NCBI GenBank assembly: GCA_963712435.1
Contig: CAVQIB010000010.1
Coordinates: forward strand, 165,706 to 229,705
Reading direction: 5' to 3'
DNA from: Rhodoplanes sp963712435
GTDB taxonomy: Bacteria > Pseudomonadota > Alphaproteobacteria > Rhizobiales > Xanthobacteraceae
Length of the DNA stretch: 64,000 nucleotides
In this document: positions 1 to 8,450 of the stretch, one piece after another
Layout of the letters: each line of letters begins with the position of its first letter
Numbering within the stretch: the first letter of the stretch is position 1
The notes under the pieces: model-generated
The model's input: only the letters and a program-made list of their open reading frames with translations
The model's database searches: none
What the model was told of the DNA's origin: nothing
Position numbers and translations under genes: made by a program

Positions 1-1
1 C

Positions 2-1393
2 GCGGCGCTGACCGCCTCGGGCCTCGCGCTGCCCGCGCGCCGCATCATCGTCAATCTCGCCCCGGCCGACCTGCCCAAGGAGGGCAGCCATTACGACCTG
101 CCGATCGCGCTCGGCCTGATGGCGGCGATCGGGGCGATCCCGCCCGATGCGGTCGAGGGCCACACGGTGCTGGGCGAACTCGGGCTCGACGGCTCGATCG
201 CGCCGGTTGCGGGGGTGCTGCCGGCGGCGATCGGTGCGAATGCACGCGGCGAAGCGCTGATCTGTCCTTACCCCTGCGGGCCGGAAGCGGCCTGGGCGAG
301 CCCGGACATGGAGATCATCGCCCCGGCCTCGCTCATCCAGCTCGCCAACCATTTCAAGGGCGCGCAGGTGCTGTCGCGCCCGCAGCCGCGCATTCGCGAA
401 GCGCAGGCGCAAAGCCTCGACCTCAAGGACATCAAGGGCCAGGAAAGCGGCAAGCGCGCGCTCGAAGTGGCCGCCGCCGGCGGGCACAATCTGCTGCTGG
501 TCGGGCCGCCCGGCGCGGGAAAATCGATGCTCGCCGCGCGGCTGCCCTCGATCCTGCCGCCGCTTTCGCCGCCGGAACTCCTGGAAGTGTCGATGATCGC
601 CTCGGTCGCGGGCGAAATCGAAGGCGGCGCGCTCACCGACCGGCGGCCGTTCCGCAGTCCGCACCACTCGGCGAGCATGCCGGCGCTGGTCGGCGGCGGG
701 CTGCGCGCGCGGCCGGGGGAAATCTCGCTTGCGCATAACGGCGTGCTGTTTCTCGATGAACTGCCCGAATTCGATCCGCGCGTGCTCGACGCGCTGCGCC
801 AGCCCCTGGAGAGCGGCGAGGTGGCGATCGCGCGCGCCAATCATCGCGTCACCTATCCAGCGCGCTTCATGCTGGTCGCCGCGATGAACCCGTGCCGCTG
901 CGGACGCGCGAGCGAGCCGGGCTATTCCTGCCGGCGCGGGCCGGTGGCGCGCTGCGCCGCCGAGTACCAGGCCCGCCTGTCCGGGCCGCTGCTCGACCGC
1001 ATCGATCTGCATGTCGACATTCCCGCCGTGACGGCGGCGGACCTGATCTTGCCGCCGCCCGCGGAAGGCAGCCGCGAAGTGGCCTTGCGCGTCGCCCAGG
1101 CGCGCGAGCGCCAGGCGCGCCGCTATGCCCGCCTCGGTCACCCGCATGTCCGCACCAATGCGGCGGTGCAGGGCTCGGTGCTGGAGGAGGTGGCGAAGCC
1201 GGACAGCGCCGGCCTCAAGCTCCTGCGCGACGCCGCCGAAGCCATGCGGCTGTCGGCGCGCGGCTATCATCGCGTGCTCCGGATCGCGCGCACGCTCGCC
1301 GACCTCGACGACAACGAGACGGTCGCCCGCATCCATCTCGCCGAAGCGCTGTCTTATCGCCTCGCAGCCGACGATTTGCGGCGGGCGGCGTGA
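2..1393 (+). CDS. comM: YifB/ComM family Mg-chelatase-like AAA ATPase, 5' partial
   Basis: The reading frame is open from base 2, so the N-terminus lies outside the window. What remains is the end of the Lon-like ChlI domain (PIALGLMAAIGAIP and following), then an AAA core with Walker A (VGPPGAGKS), Walker B (VLFLDELPEF) and a sensor region with a cysteine pair (NPCRCG). The C-terminal Mg-chelatase domain follows (SARGYHRVLRIARTLADL). ComM proteins are hexameric helicases that promote branch migration during natural transformation and are widespread in non-competent bacteria too. The next gene starts about 230 bases downstream on the same strand. The family call is firm; the start cannot be seen. 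Confidence 0.93.
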   Translation, partial: AALTASGLALPARRIIVNLAPADLPKEGSHYDLPIALGLMAAIGAIPPDAVEGHTVLGELGLDGSIAPVAGVLPAAIGANARGEALICPYPCGPEAAWASPDMEIIAPASLIQLANHFKGAQVLSRPQPRIREAQAQSLDLKDIKGQESGKRALEVAAAGGHNLLLVGPPGAGKSMLAARLPSILPPLSPPELLEVSMIASVAGEIEGGALTDRRPFRSPHHSASMPALVGGGLRARPGEISLAHNGVLFLDELPEFDPRVLDALRQPLESGEVAIARANHRVTYPARFMLVAAMNPCRCGRASEPGYSCRRGPVARCAAEYQARLSGPLLDRIDLHVDIPAVTAADLILPPPAEGSREVALRVAQARERQARRYARLGHPHVRTNAAVQGSVLEEVAKPDSAGLKLLRDAAEAMRLSARGYHRVLRIARTLADLDDNETVARIHLAEALSYRLAADDLRRAA

Positions 1394-1620
1394 CCCCTGC
1401 CATCGCCAAGCCCGCCGCACGCAGGTCGGCCGAGGTCAGGTTTTTTCAGGTGCGCGGCCGGATCGGACGCGAAAAGTCTTGATTGGGCAATTGCTTTTTG
1501 GCCCTATTGTCACAAATCCGTGCCCGCTATGTGCATAGTGGCGCGGTGGGGCGAACGGCGTTTTTCCATGTGCATTTCGCGAGCTGGAATCGCCTAGGAT
1601 CGCCGCGCCGGGAGCGATCG

Positions 1621-2571
1621 ATGCAGACCCGCGTCCGCGATAATCCGCCACGCCGCCTCTTGGACCGGTTTCGTGAACATCCGATCGTCGCCAGCATGCC
1701 GCGGCTCGTTCCGGCGCTGAAGGCCTATGGCGGGCTCCGCGTCTCCGACCCGCGCCTGAGCCGCACCGGCGAGACGCTGGGGCGGATCGGCGCGCTCGAA
1801 GTCCGCCTCGCCCATCGCGCGGCCGAAATCCGGCGCGCACAGCGGCTGCGCTTCGACGTGTTCTATCAGGAAATGTCGGCGGTCGCCGACGCGGCGACGC
1901 TGATCGCCCGGCGCGATGTCGATCCCTATGACGCGATGTGCGATCACCTCCTCGTCCTCGATCACGACCGCCCCAAGACCAGGCGAGGTCCGGCCGTTGT
2001 CGGCACCTATCGGCTGCTGCGTCAGGAGATCGCCGAGCGCTGCGGCGGCTTCTACAGCGCCGGTGAGTTCGACATCGGCCCCTTGATCGCGCGCCATCGC
2101 GCCTTGCGCTTCCTCGAGCTGGGACGCTCCTGCGTTCTCCCCGCCTATCGCAACAAGCGCACGGTCGAGCTGCTCTGGCACGGCGTCTGGACCTATGTCC
2201 TGCGCCACAAAGTGGATGTGATGATCGGCTGCGCGAGCCTGGAGGGGACGAACCCGGACGCGCTCGCCCTGCCGCTTTCGTTCCTGCATCATTATGCGCG
2301 CGCGCCGGAGGAATGGCGGGCGGGAGCGCTTTCGCACCGCTACCGCGCGCTCGACCGGCTGCCGAAGGAGGCGGTCGATCCCAAGGCGGCGCTGCACTGT
2401 CTGCCGCCGCTGATCAAGGGCTATCTGCGGATCGGCGCCTTTGTCGGCGACGGCGCCGTGATCGACCATCAGTTCGGCACGACCGACATCCTGGTTGTCC
2501 TGCCAGTCGCCGCGATCAAGCTGCGCTATATCGACCATTTCGGCCCGTCCGCCGGGCGCCACGCGGCTTGA
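1621..2571 (+). CDS. GNAT-fold ornithine-lipid-type N-acyltransferase (OlsB-like)
   Basis: The 316-residue protein has the OlsB/hemolysin-like GNAT pattern: an RAQRLRFDVFYQEM segment, a central D..CDHLLVLD strand, then LELGRSCVLPAYR and the conserved LPLSFLHHY stretch. OlsB transfers a 3-hydroxyacyl group from acyl carrier protein to ornithine, giving lyso-ornithine lipid at the membrane, which OlsA then acylates. Longer in-frame starts exist upstream, but the ATG at 1621 is chosen because GGAG lies 7 bases before it and the upstream residues do not resemble the family. No olsA partner is seen nearby, so the exact acyl acceptor is inferred from family membership only. Confidence 0.8.
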   Translation: MQTRVRDNPPRRLLDRFREHPIVASMPRLVPALKAYGGLRVSDPRLSRTGETLGRIGALEVRLAHRAAEIRRAQRLRFDVFYQEMSAVADAATLIARRDVDPYDAMCDHLLVLDHDRPKTRRGPAVVGTYRLLRQEIAERCGGFYSAGEFDIGPLIARHRALRFLELGRSCVLPAYRNKRTVELLWHGVWTYVLRHKVDVMIGCASLEGTNPDALALPLSFLHHYARAPEEWRAGALSHRYRALDRLPKEAVDPKAALHCLPPLIKGYLRIGAFVGDGAVIDHQFGTTDILVVLPVAAIKLRYIDHFGPSAGRHAA

Positions 2572-2860
2572 CGGCCGGCCTGATCGCACGCACCCCGAAC
2601 AACACGCGCGAGCGGTCGAGCGCCATCACGCGCGCGCGGGTCGATCGGTCATCGTCTTGTCCTTCCTTTCCTTCGTTCGTGAGAAGCCTTGCACGCGCTC
2701 GCGTCTTCTGTTTTTTCTTCGACCGATTGGGCTAGGCGTCATTTAGAGCTTGGGCCGCGACTGCCTGACGTTCTCGGAGAATCGTTGACCGACGCCGAAC
2801 CGAGATAGACAACATGGCAGCGTTGCTAAAGCCCCATCGTGTTCATTCGCAGGAGAACCC

Positions 2861-3607
2861 ATGATCAAAATCGTACTGCTCCGCCACGGCGAAAGCATTT
2901 GGAACAAAGAGAACCTCTTCACGGGCTGGTATGACGTCGATCTCTCCGAGCAGGGCAGGGCCGAGGCAAAGCGGGCCGGTGAGCTGCTCAAGGCCGAGGG
3001 GTTCACGTTCGATGTGGCGTTCACCTCGATGCTCAAGCGGGCGATTCGCACGCTGTGGTTCACGCTTGATGAGCTCGACTTGATGTGGATTCCGGTCGAG
3101 CACTCGTGGCGGCTCAACGAGCGGCACTACGGAGCGCTCCAGGGCCTGAACAAGGCGCAGACCGCCGCCAAATACGGCGACGAACAGGTCCTCGTGTGGC
3201 GGCGAAGCTATGACATACCCCCGCCGGCTCTGGAGGAGTCCGATTCCCGCTATCCTGGCAGCGATCCGCGTTACAAGGGGTTGAGCAAGGCCGAGCTGCC
3301 GCTGACCGAATGCCTCAAGGACACGGTCGCGCGGTTTCTCCCCTACTGGCACGAAGCCATCGTGCCGGCCATCCAGAGCGGCAAGAAGGTGATCATCGCG
3401 GCCCACGGCAACAGCCTGCGGGCGCTGGTCAAGTACCTCGACAACATCTCGGATCAGGAAATCGTCGGACTGAACATTCCGACCGGTGTGCCCTTGGTCT
3501 ACGAGCTTGACGCCCAGCTCAAGCCGATCAAGCACTACTACCTGGGCGACCAAGAAGAAATTGCCCGAAAAGCGGCAGCAGTCGCTGCGCAGGGGAAAGC
3601 GAAATAA
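2861..3607 (+). CDS. gpmA: 2,3-bisphosphoglycerate-dependent phosphoglycerate mutase
   Basis: A 248-residue cytosolic glycolytic enzyme interconverting 3- and 2-phosphoglycerate. The catalytic LLRHGESIWN motif carries the phosphorylated histidine, followed by the TSMLKRAIRTLW segment, RLNERHYGALQG and the second histidine in AAHGNSLRALV. AGGAG lies 6 bases before the ATG. The length matches the long (about 250 aa) form common in gamma- and betaproteobacteria, whereas many Hyphomicrobiales carry a form of about 207 aa. Together with the adjacent insertion sequence this hints at replacement by transfer, though that is inference. The gene appears monocistronic. Confidence 0.96.
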   Translation: MIKIVLLRHGESIWNKENLFTGWYDVDLSEQGRAEAKRAGELLKAEGFTFDVAFTSMLKRAIRTLWFTLDELDLMWIPVEHSWRLNERHYGALQGLNKAQTAAKYGDEQVLVWRRSYDIPPPALEESDSRYPGSDPRYKGLSKAELPLTECLKDTVARFLPYWHEAIVPAIQSGKKVIIAAHGNSLRALVKYLDNISDQEIVGLNIPTGVPLVYELDAQLKPIKHYYLGDQEEIARKAAAVAAQGKAK

Positions 3608-3844
3608 GAAAAGTGGTCGGAAGCAGCAATCCGCGCCGTGGTGGAAGGCCTTAATACCAAGGCCCACCGGGACCGCACCACAGACGCCGTCGTTGCCGGG
3701 CGAAGACCTCACGGCTGTCCGGTTCGGCTTCATCGAAAACGGCGGAAGGCGCTGCGGCGTCAGGTTCGACGGCGGTTTTGCCGCGCTCGGGACGCGCACT
3801 GCGCCGGAGCCAACTCCTTGTCATCGTTTGCGCAAGCGGACGAT

Positions 3845-3896
3845 CCAGTACTCACCCCACTCCGTCGATCTTGACGGCAAACCCGGTGAATACTGG
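3845..3896. repeat. Imperfect palindromic intergenic repeat, left part
   Basis: Arms CCAGTACTCACC (3845-3856) and GGTGAATACTGG (3885-3896) pair with one mismatch around a 28-base centre. This looks like the first half of the composite palindromic repeats common between genes in Bradyrhizobium-like genomes. Its second half (ATGCTCCGCG followed by CGCGGAGCAT) has been split by the IS5-family element beside it. The rest of 3608-3844 shows no gene I recognise. Confidence 0.6.
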
Positions 3897-3909
3897 ATGC
3901 TCCGCGTAC

Positions 3910-5096
3910 GCGAGGGCTTTGCGGAAGTCGCGCGTCGTGATTCTGTTCGAGAGAGGATCACGGGAGATTCGCGATGTCGGAGCGCCAGCTTGGTCAGATG
4001 AGCTTCGCCGATCGGTTGGTGGCGGATGTGGCGCGCGGCAATGCGACGCTGGAGCGGATTGAGGCTCTGGTGGACTGGGATGCGGTGGCTGGGCTGCTCA
4101 GTCCGTTGCGCGGCGGGGTGATGGGAGCGCCCGGCTATCCGGCTTTGACGATGTTCAAAGCGTTGTTGCTGCAGCGCTGGTACGGTTTATCCGACCCTCA
4201 GTTGGAGGAGGCGCTGGCGGACCGCTTGTCGTTTCGCCGCTTTGTCGGGCTGAGCCTGAGCGAGCCGGCGCCGGATCACAGCACGGTATGGCGGTTCCGG
4301 GAGGCCTTGGGCAAGAGCGGGCTTGCCGAGCGCGCTTTCGCCGCGATCACGCAGCAGATCGAGACGAGCGGCTTTGTGCTCAAGCGCGGGACGCTGATCG
4401 ACGCCTCGCTCGTTCCGGCGGCCGTCAAACCGCCGCCGCCGCCGCGCCATCCTCTCCCGCCGGACGTCGATGGCCGCCCGGCCAGCAAGCTTGTGCCGAG
4501 CCCGCGCGATCCCGACGCCAGCTGGACGAAGAAGGAAGGCAAGCATTTCTTCGGTTACAAGGTGCATGTGGGGATGGATCAGGTCAGCCGGATCATTCGC
4601 CGCGTGGCGGTCACGCCCGCCAATGTCAATGAGAGCGAAGTGGCCGACGCGCTGATCTGCGGCGACGAAGCGGCCGTCTATGGCGACAAGGCGTTCACCA
4701 ACAAGGCCCGCCGGGCACGGTTGAAGGCCCAGGGCATCCGCGACGGCATCATGATGCGATCCAACCGCTGGCATGAGCCGAGCCGCTGGATGATCAAACG
4801 CAACGCCATCATCGCGCATCGCCGCGCTCCCATCGAGTCCTGGTTCGCGCACCTCAAGCATGTCTGTGGCTTCGCCAGAGCGCGCCATCGCGGGCTCCTG
4901 CGCAATGCCGCGGCAATCCACCTCGCCGCGACCGCCATGAACCTCGCACGATGGGCCAAGAACGCTCCCGCTCCAGCCTGAGGCCCGCGCCGCACTGACA
5001 AAGACCCGACGAGACCAGTCGCCATAAACTACAGACAAAAACATCGAGCCGAACAACCATTCCCGCTCAAGCCGTCGACTTCCGCAAAGCCCTCGC
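3910..5096 (+). mobile_element. IS5-family insertion sequence
   Basis: A single transposase gene is bounded by perfect 21-bp inverted repeats at 3910-3930 and 5076-5096 (outer end GCGAGGGCTTTGCGG). The inverted match continues outward for another 13 bases on each side (34 in all), because the target itself was palindromic. Joining the flanks with a GTAC (or TA) target duplication restores ATGCTCCGCG-TA-CGCGGAGCAT, a perfect palindrome. The exact ends therefore cannot be fixed to better than a few bases. About 1.19 kb is a normal length for the family, and the copy looks intact. Confidence 0.85.
3974..4981 (+). CDS. IS5-family transposase (DDE)
   Basis: The 335-residue transposase starts with the DUF772-type N-terminal domain (GYPALTMFKALLLQRWYGLSDPQLEEALADRLSFR is the recognisable stretch, here only located at about residues 54-88). 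It continues with a DDE catalytic domain: TLIDASLVPA carries the first Asp, AVYGDKAFTN the second, and the Glu lies in the C-terminal RRAPIESWFAHLK region. It is uninterrupted and lies between matching terminal repeats, so the element may be active. Codon use is as GC-rich as its neighbours. Confidence 0.95.
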   Translation: MSERQLGQMSFADRLVADVARGNATLERIEALVDWDAVAGLLSPLRGGVMGAPGYPALTMFKALLLQRWYGLSDPQLEEALADRLSFRRFVGLSLSEPAPDHSTVWRFREALGKSGLAERAFAAITQQIETSGFVLKRGTLIDASLVPAAVKPPPPPRHPLPPDVDGRPASKLVPSPRDPDASWTKKEGKHFFGYKVHVGMDQVSRIIRRVAVTPANVNESEVADALICGDEAAVYGDKAFTNKARRARLKAQGIRDGIMMRSNRWHEPSRWMIKRNAIIAHRRAPIESWFAHLKHVCGFARARHRGLLRNAAAIHLAATAMNLARWAKNAPAPA

Positions 5097-5134
5097 GTAC
5101 GCGGAGCATGACGAAGGAAACGAACCGGCCGTGC

Positions 5135-5198
5135 GCTTGACCCGGCATCCATCTTGCTGAAACAGGGCGTTTCTCGAAGATGGATGCGTGGGTCAAGC
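5135..5198. repeat. Palindromic intergenic repeat
   Basis: Arms beginning GCTTGACCCGGCATCCATCT (5135) and ending in its near-complement (5177-5198) form a long hairpin. Read on the minus strand this class of repeat gives the spurious peptide VIRGLDPRIH often seen in alphaproteobacterial gene calls. It lies beyond the 3' end of dapB (stop at 5300, read leftward) and could also act as a terminator for it. Confidence 0.65.
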
Positions 5199-5299
5199 CC
5201 GCGTATGACGCGTCGCTGTTTGTGAGGTTCGTGTAACAATCGCACGCCGCTGTAGCGCGTGCGGATCAGGCTTGTCTGCCGCGCGCGCTTGCCCCCGGC

Positions 5300-6115
5300 T
5301 CAAACTTTCGTCAATCCCAACACATCGGCCATGGAATAGAGTCCCGGCTTCTGCGTGCGCGCCCACAGCGCCGCCTTGAGCGCGCCGCGGGCGAAGATCA
5401 TGCGGTCCTCCGCCTTGTGCACGAGTTCCACCCGTTCGGCGGGACCCGCGAAGATGACCGAATGCTCGCCCACCACGGTGCCGCCGCGCAGCGCGGCGAA
5501 CCCGATATCCCCCGGCCGGCGCGCCCCGGTATGGCCGTCGCGCGCGCGGACCGAATGCGTCGCAAGATCGATATTGCGCCCCTCCGCCGCCGCGCGGCCG
5601 AACATCAGCGCGGTGCCCGAGGGAGCGTCGATCTTCTTGTTGTGATGCATCTCGACAATTTCGATGTCGAACTCCTCGTCGAGCGTGCGGGCGACCCGCT
5701 TGACCAGGGCGGCAAGGAGATTGACCCCGAGGCTCATATTGCCGGATTTGACGATCGCCGCCCGCGCCGCGGCCGCAGCGATCGCCTTGTCCTGCTCAGG
5801 CGAAAGCCCGGTGGTGCCGATCACGTGCACGAGGCCTGTGCCGGCGACGCGCTCGGCCAAGGCGACCGACGCCGCCGGCACGGTGAAATCGATGACCCCG
5901 TCGGCGCGATCGATCAGCGGCGCGATGTCGGCCGCAAGCGCGACGCCGTTCGCGCCGATCCCGGCGAGTTCGCCCGCATCGCGTCCGATCGCCGGCGAGC
6001 CCGGCGCTTCGATTGCGCCCGCGAGCGTCACGCCGGCCGAAGCCGCGATCGCCTGAACGAGGGTCCGCCCCATCCGTCCGCTGGCGCCCGCCACGATCAG
6101 CCGCATGTCAGCCAT
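5300..6115 (-). CDS. dapB: 4-hydroxy-tetrahydrodipicolinate reductase
   Basis: The 271-residue enzyme reduces the dipicolinate precursor in the diaminopimelate/lysine pathway using NAD(P)H. The N-terminal Rossmann motif is VAGASGRMGR, the substrate-binding stretch is EMHHNKKIDAPSGTA (catalytic His and Lys), and IGTTGL and SGNMSLGVN are both present. The start at 6115 follows a GGGGG stretch. It is the last gene of a minus-strand series with pyrF and the two DUF1330 genes, an arrangement common in Hyphomicrobiales. Confidence 0.97.
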   Translation of the reverse strand: MADMRLIVAGASGRMGRTLVQAIAASAGVTLAGAIEAPGSPAIGRDAGELAGIGANGVALAADIAPLIDRADGVIDFTVPAASVALAERVAGTGLVHVIGTTGLSPEQDKAIAAAAARAAIVKSGNMSLGVNLLAALVKRVARTLDEEFDIEIVEMHHNKKIDAPSGTALMFGRAAAEGRNIDLATHSVRARDGHTGARRPGDIGFAALRGGTVVGEHSVIFAGPAERVELVHKAEDRMIFARGALKAALWARTQKPGLYSMADVLGLTKV

Positions 6116-6189
6116 GGGTCCCCCTGCAACTCTGCGGGGGTATAGCCGGACCGCGCAGGGATGGGAAGCAGGCGCTGCGGCCCTGGCTG

Positions 6190-6492
6190 CTAAGGCTGCG
6201 GCCCGTCATAGCCCTCGATTGCGATCAGGTCGAATTCGGCGCGGCCTTTGCGCAAGACGGCGGCCGCCTGATACTCGGGCGAGTGATAGCAGGCGACCGC
6301 CGCTTCAAAGCTCGGGAACTCGATCACCACCGTGCGCGACCGGCTCGCGCCCTCCAGCACCTCATACTTGCCGCCGCGCACGAGCAGCCTGCCGCCATAT
6401 TTGCGGAACGCCTCCATGTCGGCGCCGGCATAAGCCTTGTAACCCTCCGGCTCGGTGACATCGACATGCGCGACCCAGTAGCCCTTACCCAT
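6190..6492 (-). CDS. DUF1330 family protein (paralogue 1)
   Basis: A 100-residue dimeric alpha/beta-barrel-type protein with the DUF1330 signature: a GYWVAHVDVTEPEGYKAY start, GGRLLVRGG, VVIEFPSFEAA and SPEYQ. The open frame runs further upstream, but the ATG at 6492 is preceded by GGGAGG and begins exactly where the domain begins. No catalytic function is established for the family. A second, diverged copy lies just upstream at 6674-6979, so the pair looks like an old tandem duplication. Confidence 0.88.
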   Translation of the reverse strand: MGKGYWVAHVDVTEPEGYKAYAGADMEAFRKYGGRLLVRGGKYEVLEGASRSRTVVIEFPSFEAAVACYHSPEYQAAAVLRKGRAEFDLIAIEGYDGPQP

Positions 6493-6673
6493 CGTTCCTC
6501 CCCTGCCCTCTTGTCCCGCGCGCGATGCAGCGCGAAGCGGTGCAGCGCAGATGCGGGATCCAACATGATTAACGCTGTGTCCCGGCGGAGGCGCCACACT
6601 GCGCTTCGCTTCGTGATGCGCCGCGCCCGGGACACGAACTGTTCCATCGCGCGGAGAACTCCTGGCGCAAAAG

Positions 6674-6979
6674 CTAAGGCTGCTCGCCGTCATAGCCCTC
6701 GGCGATGACGAGATCGACGTCGCAGCCGCGTTTGAGGAACTGCGCGGCGGCCTGGTACTCTGGCGACCCGAAGCAGTCGAGCGCCGCCTGATAGCTCGGG
6801 AATTCGAGCACCACATTGTGCGGCCGCGGCGTGCCGAAGACGCTCTCGGCGCGCCCGCCGCGCACGATGAAACGCCCGCCGAATTTGGCGAACGCGGCCG
6901 CGTTGCGTTGGCGGTACGCGTCATACTCGGCTTCATTGTTCACGGTCACGCGCGCGAGCCAGTAGCCCTTGGCGGCCAT
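6674..6979 (-). CDS. DUF1330 family protein (paralogue 2)
   Basis: A 101-residue protein of the same family as its downstream neighbour (GYWLARVTVNNEAEYDAY, GGRFIVRGG, VVLEFPSYQAA, SPEYQ). The ATG at 6979 is chosen over one 15 bases upstream because a GGGGGAA ribosome-binding site sits just before it and the domain starts there. It begins 11 bases after the pyrF stop, so cotranscription with pyrF is likely. Function unknown. Confidence 0.88.
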   Translation of the reverse strand: MAAKGYWLARVTVNNEAEYDAYRQRNAAAFAKFGGRFIVRGGRAESVFGTPRPHNVVLEFPSYQAALDCFGSPEYQAAAQFLKRGCDVDLVIAEGYDGEQP

Positions 6980-6990
6980 CGCATTCCCCC

Positions 6991-7692
6991 TCATTCGCCC
7001 GTCGCGGCGGCGATGTCGGCGATGATCGCCTCGGCCGCCGCGCGCGGATCGGCGGCTTCGAGGATCGGCCGCCCGACGACGAGATAATCGGCGCCGGCGG
7101 CGATGGCCTCGCGCGGCGTCTTGATCCGCTTCTGGTCGCCGATGTCGGCGCCGGCCGGACGAATGCCCGGCGTCACCAGCACCATGTGATGACCGAGCAG
7201 CGAGCGCAGCGCGCCCACCTCCTCGCCCGAGCAGACGAGCCCATCGATCCCGATGTCGCGCGCCTGCGCCGCGCGCTCGGCGACCAGTTCGCTCACCGTG
7301 AAGTCATAGCCGGCCGCCGCGAGATCGGCGTCGTCGTAGGACGTGAGCACGGTCACCGCGAGGAGGCGCAGATTGGAATCGCCGCGCCCGTCGACCGCCG
7401 CCTTCATGGTCTGCGGATAGCCATGCACCGTCAGGAAGGTCGCGCCCAGGCGCGCGACGCTCTCGACGCCTTTCGCGACGGTGTGGCCGATATCGTGGAG
7501 CTTGAGGTCGAGAAAGACCTGCCGGCCGTTCCAGATGAGCTTTTCGGCGAGCGCGAGCCCGCCGGAAAAGGCGAGCTGATAGCCGATCTTGTAGAAGGTC
7601 ACCGCATCGCCCAGGCGGGCGACCAACGCCTCCGCCGCCTCCGCCGAGGCGAGATCGAGCGCAAGGATCAAACGGTCGCGCGGATTTTCCAT
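6991..7692 (-). CDS. pyrF: Orotidine-5'-phosphate decarboxylase
   Basis: The enzyme makes UMP from OMP in de novo pyrimidine synthesis. A TIM barrel of 233 residues with the active-site motif DLKLHDIGHTVAKG (Lys and Asp tetrad) and the phosphate-binding VTPGIRP and VVGRPI stretches near the C-terminus. The ATG at 7692 is preferred to an upstream in-frame ATG because GGGGGCGA precedes it and the family starts at this position. It heads the run pyrF, DUF1330, DUF1330, dapB. Confidence 0.96.
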   Translation of the reverse strand: MENPRDRLILALDLASAEAAEALVARLGDAVTFYKIGYQLAFSGGLALAEKLIWNGRQVFLDLKLHDIGHTVAKGVESVARLGATFLTVHGYPQTMKAAVDGRGDSNLRLLAVTVLTSYDDADLAAAGYDFTVSELVAERAAQARDIGIDGLVCSGEEVGALRSLLGHHMVLVTPGIRPAGADIGDQKRIKTPREAIAAGADYLVVGRPILEAADPRAAAEAIIADIAAATGE

Positions 7693-7758
7693 TCGCCCCC
7701 CGTCGTGCACGCCGGCCCGCGGCGTTCAACGAGACGCTGGAGAAGAACGCGCCGGGCG

Positions 7759-8364
7759 TCAATCCTTGCGGTAGACCCAGACGCGGGCGGGCGGCAGGTT
7801 CAGCCAGATGCGTTCGGAGGCTTCGACGCGGACATTCACGAGCGAGCGCGGGATGGGCGGCACCACGGCATAGGTGAACTGCACGAAGGGCGCGCCCGGC
7901 CACAAGAGCGCGAAGGCCTCGGTGAGGAGCCGCAGCCGCGTTCGCAGCGGCTTTGTCACCAGCGGCAGGCCGGAGACGATTGCCGCGGCCGGACCGTTGA
8001 TCACGCTGCCGAGCAGCCGGCGGACGCGATAGGCGTCGGCCTGAACGACCGTGGCCTTGGGGTAGCGTGCGCGCAGCAGGCTGCAGAAACTGGGATTGAA
8101 CTCGACCAGGACCAGCCGGCGCTCGTCCACCCCGTGTTCGACCAGCGCCCCGGTGATCGGCCCGGTGCCGGGGCCGAGTTCGACGACGGGCCCCTCCACG
8201 TCCGGATCGACGAAGCTCGCCATGGTGCGTGCGAGCAGCTTGCTCGACGGCATCACGGCGCCCGTCGACAGCGGCTTTTCGAACCACGAGCGGATGAACC
8301 TCACATCATCGTCGATGCGTTGGTTCTTCGGGCGGGCGACACTCAAATCGGACTGAAATGGCAT
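7759..8364 (-). CDS. pmtA: SAM-dependent methyltransferase, phospholipid N-methyltransferase (PmtA) type
   Basis: A 201-residue class I methyltransferase. Motif I is VVELGPGTGPITGAL and the post-I acidic residue lies in LVLVEFNPSF. The N-terminal FIRSWFEKPLSTGAVMPSS region is typical of the rhizobial PmtA group, which methylates phosphatidylethanolamine to phosphatidylcholine at the cytoplasmic membrane. Related proteins are often annotated as rRNA adenine methyltransferases, so substrate assignment is by similarity only. It sits between pyrF and dnaJ, as in many Hyphomicrobiales. Confidence 0.8.
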   Translation of the reverse strand: MPFQSDLSVARPKNQRIDDDVRFIRSWFEKPLSTGAVMPSSKLLARTMASFVDPDVEGPVVELGPGTGPITGALVEHGVDERRLVLVEFNPSFCSLLRARYPKATVVQADAYRVRRLLGSVINGPAAAIVSGLPLVTKPLRTRLRLLTEAFALLWPGAPFVQFTYAVVPPIPRSLVNVRVEASERIWLNLPPARVWVYRKD

Positions 8365-8450
8365 CTCGGGAGCGATGGTAACGACTGTGACAAAAATCCG
8401 TCACGGAAGCGTCACGGGGTATAGCGCTGTCGCCTCCCGGTCAATACTAC

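Noticed and set aside
4187..5245. 352-codon minus-strand open frame over the insertion sequence
   Set aside because: It is antisense to the transposase and ends in VIRGLDPRIH, the usual translation of a palindromic repeat. Not a gene.
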